A stretch of 64,000 bases of DNA from Paenibacillus_AA sp045062745. GTDB lineage: Bacteria > Bacillota > Bacilli > Paenibacillales > NBRC-103111. Made by a program: the position numbers and the translations under genes. Location: assembly GCF_045062745.1 (NCBI RefSeq), contig NZ_JBJGED010000019.1, positions 91,667 to 155,666 on the forward strand, in the 5' to 3' direction. Below, in pieces: positions 17,193 through 26,349 of this stretch; position 1 is the stretch's first letter; the number at the start of each line of letters is the position of its first letter. The notes beneath the pieces were generated by a model. The model saw nothing but the letters and a program-made list of their open reading frames with translations, ran no database searches and was not told where the DNA came from.

Positions 17193-17311
17193 AACCTTAC
17201 TAGGTAAATCATAGATAACAGTGATCATAGTCCGCAGGCGAATCGCAATTGTCTCCAATCAAGGGATGAAACGGTTCGTCTTGCGGGATTCTTATAGTGG
17301 AGGTAATGGAC

Positions 17312-18664
17312 GTGGCGATCTATAATTTCAGACTGCCGGAGCTGGGCGAAGGCTTGCATGAAGGGGAAATCGTCAAATGGCACATCAAGCCGGGCGATAC
17401 GATCCAGGAAGACCAAACGATCATGGACGTGCAAAACGATAAAGCGACCGTCGAAGTGCCGTCCCCTGTCACCGGGAAAATCGTGGAGCTGAAAGTGAGC
17501 GAGGGCACCGTCTCCGTCGTCGGCGACATCCTCGCGACGATCGACGTCGAAGGCGAGCTGCCGCCGGACGTGCACGCCGGCCATGGCGACGACGCGCATG
17601 CGGCACCGGCTGCTCCTAGCGCGCCGGCTGCAGCGCCGGCTCCGCAAGCGGAAGCGGCGAAGCCGCAAGCCGCCGCGCCAAGCGCGCCTGCAGCGCCTAG
17701 CGCTCCGGCCGCTGCGCCTGCGCCGAGCGGCGAAGTGCTGGCGACGCCGAGCGTGCGCAAGTTCGCCCGCGAGCAGGGCGTCGCGATCGCGCAAGTGCGC
17801 GGCACCGGCCGCAACGGCCAAGTGACGCGCGACGACGTGAGCGCGTTCGCGGCCGGCGGCGGTGCTGCCGCAGCAGCGCCTAGCGCGGGCGCGGACAACG
17901 CGGCGGGAGCCCCGGCCGCACCGAGCGTGAGCGCGCCGGCAGGCGGCCCGGTGAGCGGCGAGCGCGTCGAAGAGCGCGTGCCGCTGAAGGGCATCCGCAA
18001 GGCGATCGCGAACGCGATGGTGAAGTCGGTGTACACGGCGCCGCACGTGACGATCATGGACGAAGTCGACGTCACGGGGCTCGTCGAGCTGCGCGAGAAG
18101 GCGAAGCCGCTCGCCGAGAAGAAGGGCGTGAAGCTGACGTACTTGCCGTTCATCGTGAAGGCGCTCGTGGCGGCGGTTCGCCAGTTCCCGGCACTCAACG
18201 CTTCGATCGACGACGAGAAGAGTGAGATCATCTACAAGAAGTATTACAACATCGGTATCGCGACCGACACGGACAACGGCCTCATCGTCCCGGTCATTCA
18301 CGACGCAGACCGCAAGAACGTCTGGTCGATCGCCGGCGAGATCAAGGATCTCGCCGCCCGCGGCCGCGAAGGCAAGCTGGCGCTGAATGAAATGAAAGGC
18401 GGCACGATCTCGATCACAAACATCGGATCGGCGGGCGGCATGTTCTTCACCCCGGTTATCAACTATCCGGAGGTCGCGATCCTGGGCACCGGACGCATCT
18501 CCGAGAAGCCGGTCGTCAAGAACGGCCAGATCGTAATCGGCAAAGTAATGGCCCTGTCCCTAAGCTTCGACCATAGACTGATCGATGGTGCGACCGCTCA
18601 AAACGCAATGAACTACATCAAGTCGTTGCTGGAAGATCCGCAACTGCTTGTCATGGAGGTGTAA
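17312..18664 (+). CDS. pdhC: Dihydrolipoamide acetyltransferase (E2)
   Basis: 450 residues. One lipoyl domain (1-78) has the lipoylated Lys44 in QNDKATVEVPS. An Ala-Pro linker follows, then the E1/E3-binding domain (ATPSVRKFAREQGVAIAQV ... GTGRNGQVTRDDV), a second Ala/Pro linker, and the catalytic domain ending in SFDHRLIDGA with the active His and Asp. GTG 17312 is preferred because GGAGGT lies eight bases before it; in-frame ATG 17306 is too close. Lipoyl groups would come through LipL at 11013. Confidence 0.96.
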   Translation: MAIYNFRLPELGEGLHEGEIVKWHIKPGDTIQEDQTIMDVQNDKATVEVPSPVTGKIVELKVSEGTVSVVGDILATIDVEGELPPDVHAGHGDDAHAAPAAPSAPAAAPAPQAEAAKPQAAAPSAPAAPSAPAAAPAPSGEVLATPSVRKFAREQGVAIAQVRGTGRNGQVTRDDVSAFAAGGGAAAAAPSAGADNAAGAPAAPSVSAPAGGPVSGERVEERVPLKGIRKAIANAMVKSVYTAPHVTIMDEVDVTGLVELREKAKPLAEKKGVKLTYLPFIVKALVAAVRQFPALNASIDDEKSEIIYKKYYNIGIATDTDNGLIVPVIHDADRKNVWSIAGEIKDLAARGREGKLALNEMKGGTISITNIGSAGGMFFTPVINYPEVAILGTGRISEKPVVKNGQIVIGKVMALSLSFDHRLIDGATAQNAMNYIKSLLEDPQLLVMEV

Positions 18665-18667
18665 CCA

Positions 18668-20080
18668 ATGGTTGTAGGAACATTTACTACCGACGTGGAC
18701 GTGCTCGTGATCGGTTCCGGACCTGGAGGTTATGTAGCGGCGATCCGGGCCGCGCAGCTCGGCAAATCCGTCGTGGTCGTGGACCGCGCGGAGATCGGCG
18801 GCGTCTGCTTGAACCGCGGCTGTATCCCGTCCAAAGCGTTGATCACGGCGGCGCATCACTATGAGGCGGCTACTCACGGCTCCGACATCGGCATTATCGC
18901 CGAGAATGTGAAGGTCGATTTCGCCAAAGTCCAGGAATGGAAGAACAGCGTCGTGAAGAAGCTGACCGGCGGTGTGGCGCAGCTCCTGAAGGGCAACAAA
19001 GTGCAAGTCGTAAGCGGCGAAGCGTTCTTCGTGAGCGAAAATGTAGTGAGCGTCGCAACCGAGAACGAAGCGTCCCAATATAAGTTTAACCAATGCATCA
19101 TCGCGACCGGCTCTACGCCGATCGAGCTGAAGACATTCAAATACGGCAAACGCATCCTGTCCTCGACCGAAGCGCTCAGCCTGCCCGAGATTCCGAAAAG
19201 CCTCGTCGTCATCGGCGGCGGATACATCGGCATCGAGCTCGGCCAGACGTTCGCCAAGTTCGGGACGCAAGTGACCGTGCTGGAAGGCTCGGATTCCATC
19301 CTGCCAGGCTTCGAGAAGGAGCTGTCCCGCTTCGTCGGCCGCAACCTGAAGAAGGTCAACGTGGAAGTGGTGACCGAAGCGCTCGCGAAGGAGTCGAAGG
19401 TAACGGACACCGATGTGACGGTTACGTATACGGCAAAGGGCGAAGAGAAGTCCATCACCGCCGAATACGTGCTGGTGACGGTCGGACGCCGTCCGAACAC
19501 CGCGGATCTGGGCCTGGAGTCGATCGGCGTGAAGCTGACGGAACGCGGCCTGATCGAGATCGACGCGCAGTGCCGGACGAGCGTGCCGAACATTTACGCG
19601 ATCGGCGACATCGTACCGGGCCCCGCGCTGGCGCACAAGGCTTCCTACGAAGGCAAGGTCGCCGCAGAAGCGATCGCAGGCCAGCCTAGCGTGATCGACT
19701 ACAAGGCGATCCCGGCGGTCGTCTTCTCCGATCCGGAGATCGCGAGCGTCGGTTTGTCCGAGACGGAAGCGAAAGCGGCCGGCAAGAACGTCGCGATCGG
19801 CAAGTTCAACTACGCGGTGAACGGCCGCGCCCTGACAATGAATGCCGGCGACGGCTTCGTGAAGCTAGTTGGCGACAAGGACACAGGCTTGCTCCTCGGG
19901 GCGCAGATCGTCGGTCCGGAGGCGTCGAACCTGATCGCCGAGATGGGGCTTGGGCTCGAGATGGGCGCTACGCTCGAAGATATCGCCCTCACGATCCACG
20001 CGCATCCGACGCTCGGAGAGATCGCCATGGAAGCGGCGGAGGTTGCCTTGGGCCATCCGATCCATTCGATCGTCAAGTAA
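18668..20080 (+). CDS. pdhD: Dihydrolipoamide dehydrogenase (E3)
   Basis: 470 residues. FAD-binding GSGPGGY is near 16-22, the redox disulfide is Cys47/Cys52 in GGVCLNRGCIPSKAL, the NAD-binding segment is GGGYIGIELG, and the C-terminal catalytic His is in IHAHPTLGEI. It reoxidises the dihydrolipoyl arm of E2 and reduces NAD. Three bases after pdhC, whose last codons supply GGAGGTG as RBS. Followed by a terminator. Confidence 0.97.
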   Translation: MVVGTFTTDVDVLVIGSGPGGYVAAIRAAQLGKSVVVVDRAEIGGVCLNRGCIPSKALITAAHHYEAATHGSDIGIIAENVKVDFAKVQEWKNSVVKKLTGGVAQLLKGNKVQVVSGEAFFVSENVVSVATENEASQYKFNQCIIATGSTPIELKTFKYGKRILSSTEALSLPEIPKSLVVIGGGYIGIELGQTFAKFGTQVTVLEGSDSILPGFEKELSRFVGRNLKKVNVEVVTEALAKESKVTDTDVTVTYTAKGEEKSITAEYVLVTVGRRPNTADLGLESIGVKLTERGLIEIDAQCRTSVPNIYAIGDIVPGPALAHKASYEGKVAAEAIAGQPSVIDYKAIPAVVFSDPEIASVGLSETEAKAAGKNVAIGKFNYAVNGRALTMNAGDGFVKLVGDKDTGLLLGAQIVGPEASNLIAEMGLGLEMGATLEDIALTIHAHPTLGEIAMEAAEVALGHPIHSIVK

Positions 20081-20100
20081 GACCCGGTTTCCGTAAGCAC

Positions 20101-20148
20101 GAAGGAGCATTTTCCGCTGGAACAAGCGGGAAATGCTTCTTTTTTTCG
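20101..20148 (+). terminator. Terminator of the pdh operon
   Basis: The hairpin is formed by GAAGGAGCATTTTCCGCT and AGCGGGAAATGCTTC, followed by a run of about nine T. Confidence 0.88.
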
Positions 20149-20243
20149 TTTTTTTATTGGAAGATGAAGGAATAAGTCATGAGGAGCGAGAATACATAGT
20201 TCTTTAGAACCATTTTATGTGACAAGGAGGCTGTTTTCCCCGT

Positions 20244-21155
20244 ATGCGTTTGATTACCCGATCCGATTTCGACGGCCTGGTCTGTGCGATGCTGTTCAAG
20301 AAGCTGGGCATGATCGACGAAATGAAATTCGTTCACCCGAAGGACGTGCAGGACGGTCTAGTGGAAGTGACGTCTAACGATATATTGGCCAATTTGCCGT
20401 ACGCCCCGGGGTGTGCGCTCTGGTTCGATCACCATTCGAGCGAGCTGCAGCGGATGGGCGAATCCGTACAGTTCGAAGGCGAGACCCGCATCGCTCCAAG
20501 CGCGGCCCGTGTCGTGTACGATTACTACGGCGGCCGCGAGCGCTTCGGCGATATCGACGACATTATGGCCGGCGTGGATAAGGCGGACTCGGCCCAGTTC
20601 AGCGCCGACGATATTTTGAATCCCCAAGGATGGGACTTGCTCTCGTTCCTCATGGACGCCCGGACGGGTCTTGGACGGTTCCACGACTACCGGATCAGCA
20701 ACTACCAGCTGATGGAGACGCTGGTCGACTACCTCGGTGAGCGGAGCGCGGAGGAGATACTGGCGCTGCCGGATGTCGAGGAACGCGTAGTGCGTTATCG
20801 CGAGCTGGACGTCTCGTATCGCGAGATGCTGAAGCAATATACGCGCCTCGAAGGCAACGTCATCGTGACCGACCTGCGGGGCGTGGAGACGATCTATCCC
20901 GGCAACCGGTTCATGGTGTACGCGCTGTATCCCGAGCAGAACATCTCGATCTGGCTAGTGGAAGGCAAGGGCAAGCAAAACTGCGTGTTCGCATGCGGCC
21001 ACAGCATTATTAACCGTACATCAGCCGTCGATGTCGGGGCGCTTATGCTCGAATATGGCGGAGGCGGCCATATGCCGGCGGGCACGTGCCAAGTGCCTTA
21101 TGACGATGCGGATCGTGTACTGGGCGAATTGATCGCCCGGATGAATCAGGCATAG
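20244..21155 (+). CDS. DHH-family phosphoesterase
   Basis: 303 residues. DHH motifs are visible: SDFDGLVCA at the start (motif I), WFDHHSSE (the DHH of motif III), a central MAGVDKADSAQF, and a DHHA1-type end with YGGGGHMPAGTCQVP. Such enzymes are Mn-dependent phosphodiesterases or exopolyphosphatases; similar Paenibacillus proteins are labelled exopolyphosphatase, but this was not tested. AAGGAGG precedes the ATG. Cytoplasmic; apparently monocistronic. Confidence 0.85.
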   Translation: MRLITRSDFDGLVCAMLFKKLGMIDEMKFVHPKDVQDGLVEVTSNDILANLPYAPGCALWFDHHSSELQRMGESVQFEGETRIAPSAARVVYDYYGGRERFGDIDDIMAGVDKADSAQFSADDILNPQGWDLLSFLMDARTGLGRFHDYRISNYQLMETLVDYLGERSAEEILALPDVEERVVRYRELDVSYREMLKQYTRLEGNVIVTDLRGVETIYPGNRFMVYALYPEQNISIWLVEGKGKQNCVFACGHSIINRTSAVDVGALMLEYGGGGHMPAGTCQVPYDDADRVLGELIARMNQA

Positions 21156-21159
21156 GGAG

Positions 21160-21195
21160 AGACTGCAGACAGACTGCAGACAGACAACAGAGACA
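21160..21195. repeat. Short tandem repeat
   Basis: Two and a half copies of an 11-bp unit close to AGACTGCAGAC, just after the DHH gene. It appears to be simple polymerase-slippage sequence. Confidence 0.6.
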
Positions 21196-21250
21196 ATAGG
21201 CAGAAGCTTCATGGGAAGGAATCGACCGAGGCAAGGAAAGTCGGGATTCT

Positions 21251-21388
21251 ATGGAGGGCGGGGCAATGCCGAACTATTTTTTTCAAGAAATATGGACGCC
21301 GTTGAAATGGATTGGACTTAAGTTTTTTCGAGACGATGAAGGCAAGCTATGGATCAAATGGTTCTCCCGCCCGCGCAGACGACTCTAG
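21251..21388 (+). CDS. Possible 40-45 residue small protein
   Basis: A short ORF gives a Trp/Phe/Lys-rich peptide (PNYFFQEIWTPLKWIGLKFF ... SRPRRRL). Two starts are possible: ATG 21251, or ATG 21266 with GGAGGGCGG directly upstream as RBS. The composition is amphipathic and cationic at the end. No family recognised; it may be chance. It lies in the 331-bp gap before a convergent gene. Confidence 0.3.
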   Translation: MEGGAMPNYFFQEIWTPLKWIGLKFFRDDEGKLWIKWFSRPRRRL

Positions 21389-21421
21389 ATACCACAACCT
21401 GTCAAGTCCGATTACGCAATA

Positions 21422-21464
21422 AACGGCCGCTACCACCACGATTACGTGTGGGGAAGCGGCCGTT
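21422..21464 (-). terminator. Terminator after sugar-binding protein gene
   Basis: Perfect 9-bp arms ACGGCCGCT/AGCGGCCGT, with extra pairing CCACACG/CGTGGTGG inside. On the minus strand it is followed by TTATTG. It could act in both directions. Confidence 0.75.
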
Positions 21465-21486
21465 CGTTGTGGAAATCCCGGTTTCG

Positions 21487-22806
21487 TTATTTGCCCTGCT
21501 CCGCCACCTGCTTGTCATTGCGCTCCGCCGCTTCGCGCAGCGCCGTGTTCATGTCACTGCCCTTCGACATCGCATCGAGCGCGGCCAGCGTTTGCGCCTT
21601 GCTGATGTCGTTATACTTCGTCTTGACCGTAGGCGGAGCATAGGTCGGCGGAATCATCGCCTTCAGGTTTTTGCCTTTGACGTAAGGCAGATCGGCCCCG
21701 AAGTCTTGCATAATCGACGCGTCCTTCAGAATCGTCGTGATCCCGCTGCGCACCGCGGCGCGCTGGAACTCGTCGGAGGTCAAATACTTCATCACCGTGA
21801 AGGCCGCATTCCGATTTTGGCTGGAGCTGGCGAGGAAGAAGTAAGTGGGGTACGACTGCGAGCCCATGCCGGTCTTGCCGGGTAGGATCGGGTAAGGAGC
21901 GACGTCCCAGTTCACGCTGTCGGCATAGATCTTTTCGGCGCCGCTTAGCGTCAAGAACATGGCCACGGTTTTGTCTTTGTAGAACGGATTCTGCTGATTG
22001 TCCAGAAAGTACTTGCCGCCCGGCACTTCATTGCCTGGAATTTGGTAAAAGCGGACCAAGTTCTGGAACGCTTTCTGGAAATTGTCCTGGAGGAACTGCG
22101 ACTTGCCCGTTGTCAGATCCTGGAGCGGGGCTTCGTACTGGTTCAGCATCAGTCCGAAATCGAATGCCATCGTCAGTCCTTTGTAGTTTTTGCCGGCCTC
22201 GTTCCGTGTCATTTTCCGCGCCAGCTCATACATTTCGTCCCAAGTCATATTGTCCTTCGGATACCCGACGGCGAACTGATCGAACAAGTCCTTGTTGTAG
22301 TACGTCACGAGGGACCGCGTCCAGGTAGGCAGCCCGTAGATGCCGCCGTTAGCCAGCTTGCGCTGCAGCTCGATCGTAGTAGGCTCGAACCGGCTCAAAT
22401 CGAGTTTATCTTTGGCGATCAAATCGCTGATATCGCTTTGCAGGTCGAAGCTCATAAGGGCGGAGGCGGTGGAGGCGACCATGAGGTCGATTTTCTCCCC
22501 GGAGGCGATGACTTCGCCCAACGTTTTGCTGTTTACCTGCTGAATGATCTTGAACGTCCAATTCGGGAACTTCTCCTTCAGCTTGTTGCCGTACTTCTCC
22601 ATAAGCAGCTCGACCTTCTCGCCGGTCGTATCGTAGATGACGAGCGAGGCCGGCTGGGCCGCAGGATCCGGCGTCCGGGCAGACGCGGTGGGCGCCGGAT
22701 CATTCGTGGGGCCGGCTGTGCCGCCGCTGCCATCTCCTCCGCAGGCCGAGACGGTCCACGTCAAGACGAGCACGCCGATCAGCAGGGTAAGCTTCCGTAA
22801 ACGCAT
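21487..22806 (-). CDS. Extracellular sugar-type solute-binding lipoprotein (SBP_bac_1)
   Basis: 439 residues. The signal peptide ends in the lipobox VSAC, followed by a Gly/Thr/Pro linker and a type 1 extracellular solute-binding domain (VIYDTTGEKVELLMEKYG, NKDLFDQFAVGYPKDNMTWDEMY style). It should be anchored outside the membrane and present a carbohydrate to an ABC permease. No permease or ATPase gene is adjacent, so partners lie elsewhere. ATG 22806 is chosen because AAGGAGGT lies seven bases upstream. Two AraC regulators are directly upstream on the same strand. Confidence 0.88.
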   Translation of the reverse strand: MRLRKLTLLIGVLVLTWTVSACGGDGSGGTAGPTNDPAPTASARTPDPAAQPASLVIYDTTGEKVELLMEKYGNKLKEKFPNWTFKIIQQVNSKTLGEVIASGEKIDLMVASTASALMSFDLQSDISDLIAKDKLDLSRFEPTTIELQRKLANGGIYGLPTWTRSLVTYYNKDLFDQFAVGYPKDNMTWDEMYELARKMTRNEAGKNYKGLTMAFDFGLMLNQYEAPLQDLTTGKSQFLQDNFQKAFQNLVRFYQIPGNEVPGGKYFLDNQQNPFYKDKTVAMFLTLSGAEKIYADSVNWDVAPYPILPGKTGMGSQSYPTYFFLASSSQNRNAAFTVMKYLTSDEFQRAAVRSGITTILKDASIMQDFGADLPYVKGKNLKAMIPPTYAPPTVKTKYNDISKAQTLAALDAMSKGSDMNTALREAAERNDKQVAEQGK

Positions 22807-22870
22807 GAACATGACCTCCTTGTATGACTCTTCTGGCTTTTCTGTTCGTCGGGCGCCTTTCAAGCTTCAA

Positions 22871-23788
22871 CTACTTGCCGAGGGCAGGGACCGGGAGGGT
22901 GAAGGGCTCGAGCAGGAACGGCTGCACTTTTTTGCGGTACTGCTCGGGAGACAGGCCCACGAATTTTTTGAACAGGCGGCTGAAGTGGGACAGACTCTGG
23001 AACCCGACTTCCCGATACACGTCCGAGACGGTACAGTCCCGATTCAGAATGAACAAAATCTTAGCCTGATTGATCCGGAATTTGAACAAGTAATCGATGA
23101 TCGAGGCGCCCGTCAATTCGCGGAAAATCCGGGACAGATGGTGCTTGCTCATGTACACGCTCTTCTCCAGCGATTCCAGTGTAATCGGCTCGCGGTAGCG
23201 GTGTTCGATGATCGAGATGATCGCCTGCACGTTCCGTTCCTTGTCGTCCCGGTGGCCGGCGCCGGCTTCGCCCTTCCCGCTGCGCCGCTCCAGCTCGTCC
23301 ATAGCTTCCTGGCATTCGCTGTAGATCAGCCACAGCATGTCGAAGAATGCTAGCAGGAACCGGTTGAACTCGACGTTGTTCTGGCTGTAATAATACTTGT
23401 GCATGCGGGCGAGCAGCTCCTCGAATTCCGCCTTGCGCTCCCCGCGCAGCCGAATACGCCGGTTCTTCAGCTCCTCGAACGGACGAAGCGGATGGAGCGG
23501 GCCTTGGGACTGGTAGAAGATGCGGACGATCTCGGGGTAGAACGAGAACATGGAACGCACATACTCGCTGTCCCGATCGACGATCGGTCCGTGCAACGTC
23601 ATGCCGTTCATGATGATGGCGTCGCCGGGCTCCAGCTCGAATATTTCGTTGCCGATCAAATACTCGCAGTCGCCTTTGTGAAAATAATAAATTTCGTATT
23701 GCGGATGGGTGTGGAACGACTTGACGAATGGGGTGCCCCACTCGTAGTAGTATTCATTGAACAGGGGGTATTGCCGCTTCAGATTCAT
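22871..23788 (-). CDS. AraC-family regulator with cupin sensor domain
   Basis: 305 residues. The N-terminal cupin (AraC_binding) domain includes HTHPQYEIYYFHKGDCEYL and LEPGDAIIMNG. The C-terminal part has two helix-turn-helix motifs (SLEKSVYMSKHHLSRIFREL; VGFQSLSHFSRLFKKFVGLSPEQYR). ATG 23788 is chosen because GGAAGGAGGG precedes it. Located 64 bp upstream of the sugar-binding lipoprotein and likely its activator. It is a close paralogue of the next AraC gene. Confidence 0.9.
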   Translation of the reverse strand: MNLKRQYPLFNEYYYEWGTPFVKSFHTHPQYEIYYFHKGDCEYLIGNEIFELEPGDAIIMNGMTLHGPIVDRDSEYVRSMFSFYPEIVRIFYQSQGPLHPLRPFEELKNRRIRLRGERKAEFEELLARMHKYYYSQNNVEFNRFLLAFFDMLWLIYSECQEAMDELERRSGKGEAGAGHRDDKERNVQAIISIIEHRYREPITLESLEKSVYMSKHHLSRIFRELTGASIIDYLFKFRINQAKILFILNRDCTVSDVYREVGFQSLSHFSRLFKKFVGLSPEQYRKKVQPFLLEPFTLPVPALGK

Positions 23789-23888
23789 GGACTCTCCCTC
23801 CTTCCCGAATCCGTTCGCCTCGAGGATCCGCTCCGACATCGATAACCGTAACATACATGGCTTTGCGGCCGCTTTCCTGATATTCGTG

Positions 23889-24731
23889 TCAATGGTCGCC
23901 TATTTGTCTCTGTTTGCTTTCCTCTGGATGCATGGTGGAGGAGGGGAGGCTTTTGCGGTACTTTTCCGGGGAGACGCCGACATGGGTTTTGAACAGCCGG
24001 CTGAAATGGGACACGCTGTGGAAGCCGACCTGGAGGCAGATGTCCGTGATCGAGGAGCAGGGGGACGCCTGGAACCGCTTCTTGGCCTCGTGAATGCGGC
24101 GGCGGTACAAATAATCGAAGATCGTCATGCCCGTCGTTTCGCGAAAAATTTTGGACATGTACTGTTTGCTCAGATGCAGCTCCCGCTCCAGGCTCTCCAA
24201 TGTTACGGATTCGCTGAATGCGTTTTCAAGATAGGCGGTTACTTTGCGGGCGTTCCGGGCTTTCTCGCTGACCGAATAGTTCGCGGCCTTCATGGAGGGC
24301 TCGCACTGCGCATACACAATAATCAGCAGGTCGAAGAACGCCATGACGAGCCGATTGAATAGGACCCAGTCGGGTTCTCGGTAGAACCGGTCGATCCGCT
24401 TCATCGCATCCTCGCATTCGGAGACCGCTTCGTCATCCAACTCCATCCGGGCGTAGCCGAGCACTTCGAAAGGGAGCAGGATGTCCATCCCGTTCGTCTG
24501 CGTTTCCAGCGTTCTAATATGATTCGGGAGAAAAGACAGCTTCGTATGGAGAAGCGCCGTATCGGTCTCGATGCTGGAGTCCAAAAGGCCGCTGCCGTTC
24601 CAGAGAAGAAGCTCGCGGGTGTCCGGTAAGTATACGATGTGATAGCAAGCGGGCGAAGGTTGGTGAAGCCGGATGGGGGAGGGCGAGCGGTAAAGGAACG
24701 CTTCGATTAACTGAGGCGGGTTCGCGGTCAT
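23889..24731 (-). CDS. Second AraC-family regulator, tandem paralogue
   Basis: 280 residues. The N-terminal half is diverged and cupin-like, and the C-terminal AraC DNA-binding domain (SLERELHLSKQYMSKIFRET, VGFHSVSHFSRLFKTHVGVSPEKYR) closely resembles that of the neighbour at 22871. The middle helices (FNRLVMAFFDLLIIVYAQCE versus FNRFLLAFFDMLWLIYSECQ) also match, so the pair is a tandem duplication. ATG 24731 has CAGGAGTGG upstream. Probably senses a related sugar. Confidence 0.88.
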   Translation of the reverse strand: MTANPPQLIEAFLYRSPSPIRLHQPSPACYHIVYLPDTRELLLWNGSGLLDSSIETDTALLHTKLSFLPNHIRTLETQTNGMDILLPFEVLGYARMELDDEAVSECEDAMKRIDRFYREPDWVLFNRLVMAFFDLLIIVYAQCEPSMKAANYSVSEKARNARKVTAYLENAFSESVTLESLERELHLSKQYMSKIFRETTGMTIFDYLYRRRIHEAKKRFQASPCSSITDICLQVGFHSVSHFSRLFKTHVGVSPEKYRKSLPSSTMHPEESKQRQIGDH

Positions 24732-24794
24732 TTGATCCACTCCTGGTAACGATGTTGCTTCCATAGTACCATAGTTGGACGAAGTCGGACATGG

Positions 24795-24830
24795 AAAAGG
24801 CCGAGGAGAAGAGGGGCTTCTCCCCGGCCT
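24795..24830 (-). terminator. Terminator after dppA
   Basis: On the minus strand AGGCCG-GGGAGAAG pairs with CTTCTCC-TCGGCCT and leads into TTTT. Confidence 0.85.
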
Positions 24831-24838
24831 GCGAGGGA

Positions 24839-25642
24839 CTAGATGCCTCGGGACATAAGCCGGATCAAGTCGGTATCCTTCGTGCGGATCGTCAGCCCAT
24901 CGAGTCGCTCGGATTGGACGCCGTCGCAGTAGCGGCCGTCAGCCAGGTCGGTGCTTAAATATTGGACCGTGAGCTCGTACGGGCCTTCGATGCGGTGCGG
25001 GCGGCACTCGGCTCGATTGCGGATCGCTTCGCCGATCGCCTCCTTGATCTCCGTGCGTACCCGCTGTGGCGGGATCATCAAGGCGCTGTGGCGGCCCCAA
25101 GCCTTCTTCGTACAATAGGTGGCCACGCCCTGACCGAGCTCTTGCTTCGCTTCCTCACACGTCTTGTCGTCGCCGGTCACGAGCAGGACCGGCACGCCGT
25201 ATTGGCCGAGCAGCAGGCCGTCCAGGCCGATCTCCCCGACCGGGCGGCCGTTCAGCTTGACGGAGGAGAACGAGCGGCTCGAGTATGTATGGTCGCGCAC
25301 GGCCTGGGCCACGCCTGCCATCGCGTGGTACCCGATCAGGAACGCGCCGTCGAACGAGGCGTCGATGCCGGGGAACCGCTCCTTGAACGAGGTCGCCCCC
25401 ATGAAGTACGAAGCCCCCGGATGCAGCCGGTCGGGAACGAAGTTAATGCCCGTCGCATGCACATCCCGCACGATAATCTCGGTCGCTCCGGCCTGGAGCA
25501 GCCCTTCCACGACCGCATTGACCTCGTCGGTCAAGAGCCGCCGCGATTCTTCGTACATCCCTTCGCCCTTCATAAGCTGCGACGTGTGGATGATCCCGCC
25601 GATGCCTTCCATATCCACGGCTACATAAATTTTCACAGTCAA
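24839..25642 (-). CDS. dppA: M55 D-aminopeptidase
   Basis: 267 residues of the M55/DppA family. Zinc-binding residues are visible in AVDMEGIGGI (Asp, Glu), in VRDVHATGINF, and in FLIGYHAMAG with a central His. DppA of Bacillus is a decameric, zinc-dependent aminopeptidase that releases N-terminal D-amino acids such as D-Ala-D-Ala. Here it stands alone with its own terminator; a dipeptide ABC operon lies 4 kb away on the same strand, unlike the dppABCDE arrangement in B. subtilis. Confidence 0.92.
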   Translation of the reverse strand: MTVKIYVAVDMEGIGGIIHTSQLMKGEGMYEESRRLLTDEVNAVVEGLLQAGATEIIVRDVHATGINFVPDRLHPGASYFMGATSFKERFPGIDASFDGAFLIGYHAMAGVAQAVRDHTYSSRSFSSVKLNGRPVGEIGLDGLLLGQYGVPVLLVTGDDKTCEEAKQELGQGVATYCTKKAWGRHSALMIPPQRVRTEIKEAIGEAIRNRAECRPHRIEGPYELTVQYLSTDLADGRYCDGVQSERLDGLTIRTKDTDLIRLMSRGI

Positions 25643-25748
25643 AAACGCCCCTCTCCGCTACAGATTCTGGGTGTATCTTACCATGCGCGGCGCGGGGCGT
25701 AAACTTGGATATTCAACCGACTGAGGGCACGTTCGCCGGGATTGTAGG

Positions 25749-26330
25749 CTAGTTCGCCGATACGAACACATTTGCGGCCAATTGCGGATTGTTGTGGAGC
25801 AGCCAGGCGAGGAATCGGAATTGAGGAAACGGCTGTATCGGAAGCTGAGCCTCGTAGGGTGAGCGGGACAGGCATCGGCCGCCCCATGCGGTGAAGTCGC
25901 CGTAAGTCGCTTGGCCGTCGGCGAGCCGGGCTATATCCGCCGCGGTGAGCAGGACGAGCCCCTGCGTCTCGGAGGCCAGTCGGGGGACGTCGTCGGTCAC
26001 GGCCCAGAACATCGCATTGTGGCCCATCCGCAGAACGGGCTTCACGACGTATCGAGGTTCTTGGTCGGTTATCTCGCTCGGGGACGCGTCCCCCGCCGGG
26101 TCCCATTGATACGTCGACGGAGAATGGAGCAGCGTGACCCGACAGCCGGTCTCCTCCAACGCTTCCCGCACTGCGGCGGCCTCGACGGTCTCCCCGGGAT
26201 CGACGTGACCGCCGACGCGTACGAGGGCCAATTGGCCGGTCTTCGGGTTAGGTCCGCATTGGAATACGAAGGCGTCCCGGTATCGCAAATATACGCCCGC
26301 TGTTAGGATTGGGGTTGTTTCCGGCAACAA
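25749..26330 (-). CDS. Nudix hydrolase
   Basis: 193 residues. The Nudix box is GGHVDPGETVEAAAV followed by REALEETG, matching Gx5Ex7REUxEExGU. Family enzymes hydrolyse nucleoside diphosphates linked to another moiety using Mg. Substrate cannot be told. Start is one of two consecutive TTG codons (26330, 26327) after AAGGAGAG. It follows the RNA methyltransferase by 19 bp and is probably cotranscribed. Confidence 0.88.
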   Translation of the reverse strand: MLPETTPILTAGVYLRYRDAFVFQCGPNPKTGQLALVRVGGHVDPGETVEAAAVREALEETGCRVTLLHSPSTYQWDPAGDASPSEITDQEPRYVVKPVLRMGHNAMFWAVTDDVPRLASETQGLVLLTAADIARLADGQATYGDFTAWGGRCLSRSPYEAQLPIQPFPQFRFLAWLLHNNPQLAANVFVSAN

Positions 26331-26349
26331 AATCGCTCTCCTTTAGGGA

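Noticed and set aside
17225..18301. 358-residue ORF opposite pdhC
   Set aside because: Arg/Ala-biased composition of an antisense frame over a clearly real, GC-rich E2 gene.
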